Source of the DNA: Flavobacteriales bacterium UBA4474
Lineage (GTDB): Bacteria > Bacteroidota > Bacteroidia > Flavobacteriales_D > Sanyastnellaceae
Length of the DNA stretch: 8,275 nucleotides
Direction: 5' to 3'
Assembly: GCA_002389295.1 (NCBI GenBank)
Contig: DGOE01000159.1
Location: forward strand, 7,966 to 16,240
This document shows, one piece after another, positions 1 to 5,787 of this stretch; positions within the stretch are counted from its first letter, which is position 1; each line of letters opens with the position of its first letter. The notes beneath the pieces are model-generated. The model did no database searches. It was not told where the DNA came from and saw only the letters and a program-made list of their open reading frames with translations. A program made the position numbers and the translations under genes.

Positions 1-1250
1 GCCGTGAAATACTCCCATGCGATGTCGCCCTCCGGTGTGATTTCAAACAGCCGGCCTTTGTTGCCTTCGCAAATGAGTGTGTTGCCATTGGGCTGTCTCT
101 CTGCGCCGCTGATGTTGTGGCTGTGAAAGTCCATGGAGGGCAATGCGGGCCAGGTCCAATCGAGTCCCGCGGGGCCAAACGGAACCGTGGGGTCATCCGC
201 CGGAGGAAGGGTGTACATGCCCGAGGTGCCGTCCCAAGGAAGGATCAACTCATCCACCGAACTGCCATCCCCACTCGGCCGGCCGTTGCCGTTGTTGTAG
301 ACAAGCATGGTCATTGCAGGGTCCTGTCCTTCAGTGGAGGAAGGGCCTTCACCGAGCAACCAGTGCGCATCGTGCTGTTGAAAGAAAGCCCGGTCTTCTG
401 CGCTGCCCCGGTCATAAGTCTGTGGGTTGCCCCAGCGGTAAAGGAGGTCACCGGCCGGTCCCGCAGCTTCCGCTGAGGTGGTGTTGTGGTCGATGATGTA
501 GAATTCATTCCAATTGCGCGAGTTCAGCACCAGTTGGTCCAGCTGCTCGTTGTAGTCGACGGCATTGCAGTGAAACCAGTCCCCTCCGCTGGCACCACCG
601 GGAAAGCCTCCGCCGGTCACCGGTCCGTAATTCACATTGAAACGGGTGACGTTTTCGCTGGGCGCCCCGAAATGAGGCAAACTGTCATCCACCGATTGGA
701 TCAGGTGGTCCCAAGCGTGCCACTCCCACACCACGGTGCCGCCCTCGGCGCCCTCGGGCGCGATTTCCACAAGCATGGGCGGCCAGAGTGGCCCTTCATC
801 CTGTCTGCCTGCCGCAGCGGCCTGTTCCGGGCTTTTGTACTCCCAGCAAAGCAGCACGACATTACCATTGGGCAGATAGGCCATATCGTGGTGGTGGTGC
901 GCCGTGTCCGTGGCCAGGTTGTAGCTCCAGATCAGGTCTCCGTCCCAATTGAAATGCTCTACGCGACCACCGATGCCACCGCCATTGAAGACTTCGCTGG
1001 TCAGGCGTGCAGTCCTCAGCAAGGACCCGTCTTCGAGGAGGTAAACCGATTCCCCCGTGCGGTATTCGCTGTCCCACTGGTTGATCACCCGTCCGCAATT
1101 GTCGATCAGGTGCGTGCGGGTGGCTGTCGCCGGGGCCACAAGCGTATATCCGTCAAAAGCCTCGGGCGCATTGAGCATCAGTCCGACGGTCTGTCCGGTA
1201 ACGGCAGACCACACTGCGAGAAAGGCGGACACGAGAAGCAATCGATTCAC
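1..1250 (-). CDS. Secreted arylsulfotransferase-like (ASST) beta-propeller protein, 3' end outside window
   Basis: The reading frame is open from a GTG at 1250 to the window edge, giving 416 codons with no stop, so the C-terminus is missing. An in-frame stop at 1272-1274 lies just upstream, and the GTG is the only common start codon between it and the hydrophobic leader. Residues 1-20 look like a signal peptide (MNRLLLVSAFLAVWSAVTGQ), so the product is probably exported. The body carries arylsulfotransferase-family landmarks. There is a run of four histidines plus Asp at 118-122 followed by a YLPNGN repeat. DWFHCN at 224-229 precedes a segment containing NSRNWNEFYIID. HDAHWL begins at 293. 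HSHN at 376-379 precedes ERQPNGNTLICEG. In this family histidines serve PAPS-independent sulfate transfer between phenols, but I cannot map the catalytic His exactly. Bacteroidota homologues often end in a type IX secretion sorting domain, which would lie outside the window. It is divergent from smpB. The substrate is unknown, and a non-catalytic propeller is possible. Confidence 0.85.
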   Translation of the reverse strand, partial: MNRLLLVSAFLAVWSAVTGQTVGLMLNAPEAFDGYTLVAPATATRTHLIDNCGRVINQWDSEYRTGESVYLLEDGSLLRTARLTSEVFNGGGIGGRVEHFNWDGDLIWSYNLATDTAHHHHDMAYLPNGNVVLLCWEYKSPEQAAAAGRQDEGPLWPPMLVEIAPEGAEGGTVVWEWHAWDHLIQSVDDSLPHFGAPSENVTRFNVNYGPVTGGGFPGGASGGDWFHCNAVDYNEQLDQLVLNSRNWNEFYIIDHNTTSAEAAGPAGDLLYRWGNPQTYDRGSAEDRAFFQQHDAHWLLGEGPSSTEGQDPAMTMLVYNNGNGRPSGDGSSVDELILPWDGTSGMYTLPPADDPTVPFGPAGLDWTWPALPSMDFHSHNISGAERQPNGNTLICEGNKGRLFEITPEGDIAWEYFT

Positions 1251-1279
1251 TGAACAAAGGACGCATGAAAATCAAAAAG

Positions 1280-1311
1280 GTGACATGCCGTGGTGCACAC
1301 GGTGTAATTTG
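1280..1311 (+). promoter_or_regulatory. Possible smpB promoter
   Basis: In the 72-base gap between the divergent secreted-protein gene and smpB, GTGACA at 1280-1285 and TGTAAT at 1303-1308 are 17 bases apart. Each is one base from the classical sigma-70 hexamers. The right half overlaps the octamer GTAATTTG (1304-1311), which also occurs before purB. This is not an exact match to the Bacteroidota TAnnTTTG element, so the assignment is weak. Confidence 0.25.
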
Positions 1312-1322
1312 CTGCCCCGGAG

Positions 1323-1760
1323 ATGTCCATTGAGATCAAGAACAGAAAGGCCGCATTTAGCTATTTCCTTACGGATAGCTATACCGCGGGCATTCAGCTG
1401 CAGGGCACAGAAATCAAGAGCATCCGGGCGGGCAAGGCGAGCATCATGGAGGCCTATTGCAGGTTTCAAGGGGACGAGTTCTACGTCTTCAATATGCACA
1501 TCGAGGCCTACGGCAATGCGGGGTATGTGACCCACGAGCCCCGGCGCATTCGCAAGCTGCTCATGAAGCGCACCGAATTGACCAAGCTGCAGCGCAAGCT
1601 CAGGGACGTGGGCGTGACCGTGGTGCCCACGCGCCTGTTTATCGCCAAGAGCGGTTACGCCAAGATGGAAATTGCCATCGCCAAGGGCAAAAAGCTCGTC
1701 GACAAGCGCAACACCATCAAAGACAGGGACCAGGCCCGGGATTTGGAAAGAAGGGGGTAG
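1323..1760 (+). CDS. smpB: SsrA-binding protein SmpB
   Basis: SmpB is the protein partner of tmRNA in trans-translation. It binds the tRNA-like domain of tmRNA and places it in the A site of stalled ribosomes. The 145-residue product starts MSIEIKNRKAAFSYFL, typical of the family, and has the core motifs TAGIQLQGTEIKSIRAGKAS (21-40) and GKKLVDKR (near 122). The basic tail follows (DRDQARDLERRG). The tail ends only about 24 residues after GKK, shorter than in E. coli SmpB (160 residues) but in line with Bacteroidota homologues as I recall them. GGAG directly abuts the ATG, too close to act as a normal Shine-Dalgarno. The tmRNA gene itself is not in the window. The gene is transcribed away from the ASST-like gene and converges on the next minus-strand gene with a 12-base gap (1761-1772). 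Confidence 0.96.
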   Translation: MSIEIKNRKAAFSYFLTDSYTAGIQLQGTEIKSIRAGKASIMEAYCRFQGDEFYVFNMHIEAYGNAGYVTHEPRRIRKLLMKRTELTKLQRKLRDVGVTVVPTRLFIAKSGYAKMEIAIAKGKKLVDKRNTIKDRDQARDLERRG

Positions 1761-1772
1761 GGTAGACCGGGG

Positions 1773-2339
1773 TCAGGCCACCACGCCGGACTGCGTCTGC
1801 GTCTGGAGCCTGTATTGCTCGTGGAAGGACGTCCAATCCCACAGGAAGTGCTGCAGAATCTCCTCCATTTGCATGAGGAACCGCGGGTTGGGGGCACCCA
1901 ATGAACGGAAGTAATCCTCCTGGTAGTCGTTCAATTCGTATCCCAAGTAAATCCCCCGTGCCATGGCACTCAGGGTTTTCTTGGACGGCTTGTTCAACTT
2001 GACCATCGCGTCGCGTGTGTGCCCAACGCGTTGGGCGAGTTGATCAATGGGCAAATCCAATTGCACCGCCAATTCAGCCAGAATGCACTCCACGATGCGC
2101 TGGTCGCTGCCCAGCTCAAAAAACTGCGGAATGAAATCCAAATTGCCGGCGAGCACGACCAAAAGGAAGGGGCCAACTTCGGTTTCGTCGATTTCCGGCG
2201 GACGCTCCATGTGGGGCGTCTCCCGCATCAGTCCGAGCACCTCGGGCCAAGCGTCCTCAACGCTGTCAAGGGTCGCATGCACAAACATGCGGGCCACCTC
2301 TTCAGGCTTGAGCTTTTTCTTTCCCCAGTTGAATATCAT
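1773..2339 (-). CDS. Uncharacterised helical protein, possibly Bacteroidota-restricted
   Basis: I cannot assign a function. I chose the ATG at 2339 (MIFNWGKKKLKPEEVARMFV), giving 188 residues. The frame stays open upstream to about 2729, but that stretch runs antisense into pyrD and reads as low-complexity Pro/Arg-rich sequence. An exact -7 promoter element at 2354-2361 also lies just before this ATG. There is no signal peptide and no clear membrane segment, so the protein is probably cytoplasmic. Sequence character suggests mostly alpha-helix. Residues 1-40 are basic then amphipathic. Residues 57-75 are hydrophobic (FLLVVLAGNLDFIPQFFELG). Residues 107-127 include HTRDAMVKLNKPSKK. Residues 131-169 are aromatic-rich (YLGYELNDYQEDYF, then FLWDW), which looks like a conserved core. 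I have a weak recollection of similar unnamed proteins in Bacteroidota. It is divergent from pyrD and convergent with smpB; neither neighbour explains it. Confidence 0.82.
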   Translation of the reverse strand: MIFNWGKKKLKPEEVARMFVHATLDSVEDAWPEVLGLMRETPHMERPPEIDETEVGPFLLVVLAGNLDFIPQFFELGSDQRIVECILAELAVQLDLPIDQLAQRVGHTRDAMVKLNKPSKKTLSAMARGIYLGYELNDYQEDYFRSLGAPNPRFLMQMEEILQHFLWDWTSFHEQYRLQTQTQSGVVA

Positions 2340-2353
2340 GATACAGGTTGCTT

Positions 2354-2361
2354 CAAAGCTA
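2354..2361 (-). promoter_or_regulatory. Bacteroidota -7 element of the gene at 1773-2339
   Basis: On the minus strand these bases read TAGCTTTG, an exact match to the Bacteroidota TAnnTTTG element. Fourteen bases separate it from the ATG at 2339, so the leader would be only about 8-10 bases. No TTG lies at the usual -33 distance, so this is a half-supported promoter. The same octamer precedes the DUF983 gene. Confidence 0.45.
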
Positions 2362-2434
2362 CCCGGAGGAAGAGGGCGTGACTCCGCCCCCGCATCTGTC
2401 CGTGTCCACATCTTTATTAACATCTTTGCGGGCC

Positions 2435-3493
2435 ATGAGCACAGGCACCCCCCAACCCCTTGGAACCCGGGTATATCGGTCTTTGGTTCGGCCTTTGGCC
2501 TTTGCCATGGATCCGGAGCGCGCCCACTACTGGACCATGGGGTTGTTCGGTTTTGGCCTGTCCCTTCCTCTGATTGGTGCGGCTTTGCGCCGGTCCTTGG
2601 CCGCTGATGCCGGGCCCTCGGATGCGGTGACCGTAGCGGGGTTGGCCTTTCCTCACCGGGTGGGGTTGGCGGCGGGGTTTGACAAAGACGGACGGTGGCT
2701 GTCCGCCCTGTCCACCATGGGTTTTGCATTTGTAGAAGTGGGCACGGTCACCCCGAAACCGCAACCCGGAAACCCGAAGCCGCGGTTGTTTCGCCTCAAG
2801 GAAGACAGGGGGCTGATCAACCGCATGGGCTTCAACAACAGCGGGCTGGATGCCTTGGTGATGCGCTTGCGCAAACGGCCTGATGGCCTCATCGTGGGCG
2901 GCAACATCGGCCGCAACAAAACCACGCCCAATGCGCAGGCTGCGGACGACTACCACGCGTGTTTTGTGGCGTTGCACCCCCACGTGGACTATTTCGCTGT
3001 CAACGTCAGCTCGCCCAATACCCCCGGCCTGCGCGAACTGCAAGACCGGGCGCCATTGACGGCGTTGCTGCTGCGCCTGCAGGACCACAACCGCGCGCAA
3101 ACCGTTCAGCGGCCGGTATTCCTCAAAATCGCCCCGGATTTGACCGATGCCCAGCTCGATGACATCGTGGCCCTGGTGGCCGACACGGGCATCGATGGCG
3201 TGATCGCGACCAATACCACCATTTCTCGCGACGGGCTGCGCATGGCGCGGGAGCAAGTGGAAGCCTTGGGGGCAGGTGGGCTGAGCGGGGCTCCCGTTCG
3301 CAGGAGGAGCACGGAAGTGGTGCGCTACCTGCGCCAGCGGGGGGACTTCGCCATCATCGGTGTAGGGGGCATTGAAGACGCCGATTCCGCCAGGGAGAAG
3401 GCCGAAGCCGGTGCCGACCTCGTGCAGGTATACAGCGGCATGGTCTACACAGGCCCAGGCATCGTGCGCGATTGCCTTTCCGGCCTGCGCTGA
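2435..3493 (+). CDS. pyrD: Dihydroorotate dehydrogenase (quinone), class 2
   Basis: PyrD oxidises dihydroorotate to orotate, the fourth step of de novo UMP synthesis, and passes electrons through FMN to the membrane quinone pool, probably menaquinone in this lineage. The chosen ATG gives 352 residues. The N-terminus (VYRSLVRPLAFAMDPERAHYWTMG, residues 13-36) is the class 2 membrane-associating extension, which marks the quinone-dependent type. The barrel shows AAGFDKDG (79-86), FNNSG near 133 and NVSSPNTPGL (190-199). In that last motif Ser193 matches the catalytic base Ser175 of E. coli PyrD. LKIAPDLTD, ATNTT and the FMN-phosphate region GVGGIEDADSA follow. The frame is open up to 2348, but that extension is Pro/Ser-rich and unlike the family. 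The stop codon directly abuts the stop of the next, convergent gene. Confidence 0.96.
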   Translation: MSTGTPQPLGTRVYRSLVRPLAFAMDPERAHYWTMGLFGFGLSLPLIGAALRRSLAADAGPSDAVTVAGLAFPHRVGLAAGFDKDGRWLSALSTMGFAFVEVGTVTPKPQPGNPKPRLFRLKEDRGLINRMGFNNSGLDALVMRLRKRPDGLIVGGNIGRNKTTPNAQAADDYHACFVALHPHVDYFAVNVSSPNTPGLRELQDRAPLTALLLRLQDHNRAQTVQRPVFLKIAPDLTDAQLDDIVALVADTGIDGVIATNTTISRDGLRMAREQVEALGAGGLSGAPVRRRSTEVVRYLRQRGDFAIIGVGGIEDADSAREKAEAGADLVQVYSGMVYTGPGIVRDCLSGLR

Positions 3494-4366
3494 TCACCAC
3501 CCAAAGTCGCCCCGGTCGCCTGCGCGCTCGAGCCGAATGCCTTTTTCTGTGCGGTGCACTTTCGCGGCCTCGTGGTGGGCGTCGTGTTCGAACAGCAGCG
3601 TCCAACCCTCGCGTTCCGCGCAGGTGAGAATGCGCGTTTTTTCGGTCACCGTGAGCAGCGGGCGCGTGTCGTAGCCCATGACCCATGCGGTGGGGATGTG
3701 GGTCGTGGCCGGCAGCAGGTCTGCTGTGAAGAGGGCCTTGTCCTCACCGCGCTTCAACAGCGGCAGCATTTGGCTCTCGGTGTGGCCATCCACAAAGAGG
3801 ACGTCCAGGTCTGGAAACCCTGGGATGGGGGCGCGGGTGTCGGTGGTGCCTTCGAGCCGCGGGACAAACTGCAATTGGCCGGAGGCCTCTATGGGGTGGA
3901 TGTTCTCTTTGAGAAAGCTGGCTTTTTCTCGGGGGTTGGGCGCATTTGCCCATTGCCAGTGGCGCTCAGTGCTCCAAAAAGTGGCGTTTTCGAAGGCGGG
4001 TTCAAAGCGCTCCGGGTCATCTGCGCGCCGGCGGATGGCGCCGCCACAATGGTCAAAGTGCAGGTGGGTCAGAAAGACATCCGTGATGTCGCCGCGGTGG
4101 TAGCCCAGGGCGCTGAGCTGGTCGTCGAGGTCCTGGGGACGGGGGGCGTAATGGGAAAAAAATTTCTCCCCCTGCTTGTCGCCCATGCCGCAATCCACCA
4201 GCATCAGGCGGTGGCCTTCTTCGATCAGCAGGGACCGCAAGCCCCAGTCGCAGCGGTTCCGGTCGTCGGTTGGGTGGGCCTTGGACCACAGCGGCTTGGG
4301 GACCACCCCAAACATGGCGCCTCCATCAAGCTTGAACAGCCCGTGAGAAACGGTGTGTATCAACAT
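3494..4366 (-). CDS. Metallo-beta-lactamase-fold hydrolase (lactonase-like subgroup)
   Basis: This is a zinc-dependent hydrolase of the MBL fold, 290 residues from the ATG at 4366 (MLIHTVSHGLFKLDGGAMFG). A start at 4417 would add 17 residues with no family character. The metal ligands are all visible: HLHFDH at 101-106, His195 in VDGHTES, Asp216 in FTADLLP, and His261 in FEHDAHH. The final FEHD, the early GAMFG with VVPKPLW, and the size resemble the N-acyl-homoserine-lactone-lactonase-like branch rather than RNase Z, glyoxalase II or true beta-lactamases. The substrate cannot be told from sequence. There is no signal peptide, so it is probably cytoplasmic. It is divergent from purB across 65 bases and convergent with pyrD with no gap. 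The intact ligand set argues for an active enzyme. Confidence 0.9.
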   Translation of the reverse strand: MLIHTVSHGLFKLDGGAMFGVVPKPLWSKAHPTDDRNRCDWGLRSLLIEEGHRLMLVDCGMGDKQGEKFFSHYAPRPQDLDDQLSALGYHRGDITDVFLTHLHFDHCGGAIRRRADDPERFEPAFENATFWSTERHWQWANAPNPREKASFLKENIHPIEASGQLQFVPRLEGTTDTRAPIPGFPDLDVLFVDGHTESQMLPLLKRGEDKALFTADLLPATTHIPTAWVMGYDTRPLLTVTEKTRILTCAEREGWTLLFEHDAHHEAAKVHRTEKGIRLERAGDRGDFGW

Positions 4367-4400
4367 ATGCGAAAGGTAAGTGCCCCCCGCGCGAGACGCA

Positions 4401-4408
4401 GTAATTTG
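4401..4408 (+). promoter_or_regulatory. GTAATTTG element upstream of purB
   Basis: The octamer GTAATTTG lies 23 bases before the purB ATG in the 65-base divergent gap. The identical octamer lies 11 bases before smpB, with similar following bases (CTGCCCC versus AGCCCCC). It resembles TAnnTTTG with one spacer base missing. No TTG sits at the -33 distance, so a promoter role is only suggested. Confidence 0.2.
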
Positions 4409-4431
4409 AGCCCCCAACCCGTTCCGACGCG

Positions 4432-5787
4432 ATGTCCGATTCCGCCGCCCTGCACGCCATCAGTCCCATCGATGGACGCTACCGCCGCCATGCCGAGCCC
4501 CTGGCCGCCTATTTTTCCGAGGCCGGTCTGATCCAGTACCGCATACGTGTGGAGGTGGAGTACTTCATCGCCTTGCACGGACTGGGCTTGGCGCAACTTC
4601 CTGCGCTGACCGACGCGCAGGTCCGCGGACTGCGCGGCCTCTACATCGCCTTCGGCGAGTCGGATGCCCAGGAGGTCAAGGAAATTGAGAAGACCACCAA
4701 CCACGATGTGAAGGCGGTAGAATACTACATCAAGGCCCGGTTGGAAGGCCTCGGGCTCGCAGACCGTTCGGAATTCGTGCACTTCGGGCTCACTTCGCAG
4801 GACGTCAACAACACGGCCATTCCACTGTCGATGGCCGAGGCGACAGCCGATGTGCTGCTTCCGGCGTTGCAAGCCGCGCGGGAAGACCTCGCGGCCCTGG
4901 CCGAGCAATGGAGCGCCGTGCCCATGCTCGCGCGCACCCACGGCCAGCCGGCCAGTCCAGTGACGCTGGGCAAGGAGTTTGCCGTGTTTGTAGAGCGACT
5001 CGATCACGCCATTGCCCAGTTTGAGGCTGTCCCTTTTGCCGCCAAATTTGGCGGAGCGACGGGGGGCTTCAACGCGCACCACGTGGCCTATCCCGCTGTG
5101 GATTGGCACGCCTTTGCCGACCGCTTCGTCGCGGAGGAGCTGGGCCTGCACCGCAGCCATCCCACGACGCAAATCGAGCACTACGATTACCTCGCAGCCT
5201 GGTGCGATGCCTTGCAGCGCATCCACACCATCTTGATCGATCTGGACCGCGACGTTTGGCACTACATCAGCTTGGACTATTTCAAGCAAAAGGTCGTGGC
5301 CGGTGAAGTGGGTTCTTCGGCGATGCCGCACAAGGTCAACCCCATCGATTTCGAAAACAGCGAAGGCAACCTCGGGGTGGCCAATGCCCTGCTCGCCCAC
5401 CTGGCCAGGAAACTGCCCATTAGCCGCCTGCAGCGCGACCTGACCGACAGCACGGTCCTGCGCAATGTAGGGGTGCCGGTGGGGCACAGCGTGGTGGCCA
5501 TCAACGCCTTGCGCAAGGGGTTGGGCAAGCTGATCCTCAACGAGGACCGTTTGCGTGCCGACCTCGACGCCCAGTGGGCCGTCGTCGCCGAGGCCATTCA
5601 AACCATCCTGCGGAGGGAAGGGGTGGCCAATCCCTATGAGGCGCTCAAGGCCCTCACGCGCGGCAAAGCCGGCATCGACGCAGCCTCCATCGCCGAGTTC
5701 ATCGGTGGGCTGGAGGTGGGCGACGCGGTCAAGGCCGAGTTGCGGGCCATCACCCCCCACAACTACACCGGGACCACCGGCGGATGA
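4432..5787 (+). CDS. purB: Adenylosuccinate lyase
   Basis: PurB catalyses two fumarate-releasing steps of purine synthesis: SAICAR to AICAR, and adenylosuccinate to AMP. The product has 451 residues, close to E. coli PurB (456), and begins with the family signature AISPIDGRYR (9-18). THGQPAS places His170 at the equivalent of the E. coli general acid His171. The mobile signature loop SSAMPHKVNPIDFENSEGN starts at 295, with Ser295 in the catalytic serine position. VEVEYF (near 39-44) and TSQDVNNTA (near 122-130) also fit. It belongs to the E. coli-like PurB branch. There is no Shine-Dalgarno before the ATG. The last codons overlap the start of the exporter (ATGA), so the two are probably co-translated. 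A long antisense frame over this gene is a GC-codon shadow. Confidence 0.97.
   Translation: MSDSAALHAISPIDGRYRRHAEPLAAYFSEAGLIQYRIRVEVEYFIALHGLGLAQLPALTDAQVRGLRGLYIAFGESDAQEVKEIEKTTNHDVKAVEYYIKARLEGLGLADRSEFVHFGLTSQDVNNTAIPLSMAEATADVLLPALQAAREDLAALAEQWSAVPMLARTHGQPASPVTLGKEFAVFVERLDHAIAQFEAVPFAAKFGGATGGFNAHHVAYPAVDWHAFADRFVAEELGLHRSHPTTQIEHYDYLAAWCDALQRIHTILIDLDRDVWHYISLDYFKQKVVAGEVGSSAMPHKVNPIDFENSEGNLGVANALLAHLARKLPISRLQRDLTDSTVLRNVGVPVGHSVVAINALRKGLGKLILNEDRLRADLDAQWAVVAEAIQTILRREGVANPYEALKALTRGKAGIDAASIAEFIGGLEVGDAVKAELRAITPHNYTGTTGG

Noticed and set aside
486..1253. 255-codon plus-strand frame opposite the ASST-like gene
   Set aside because: The minus-strand frame here carries a signal peptide and the arylsulfotransferase motifs over its full length, so this is its antisense shadow.
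2348..2434. N-terminal extension of PyrD from an upstream ATG
   Set aside because: The extra 29 residues are Pro/Ser-rich and unlike class 2 enzymes, and they would overlap the putative -7 element of the divergent gene.
3554..4531. 325-codon plus-strand frame opposite the MBL-fold gene, running into purB
   Set aside because: The minus strand holds a complete set of MBL metal ligands, and this frame overlaps the start of purB in another frame. It is a shadow.
4360..5760. 466-codon open frame on the minus strand antisense to purB
   Set aside because: It mirrors purB almost end to end and has no recognisable domain. Long antisense frames are expected opposite GC-rich genes that favour G or C at the third codon position, and purB itself has all its family motifs.
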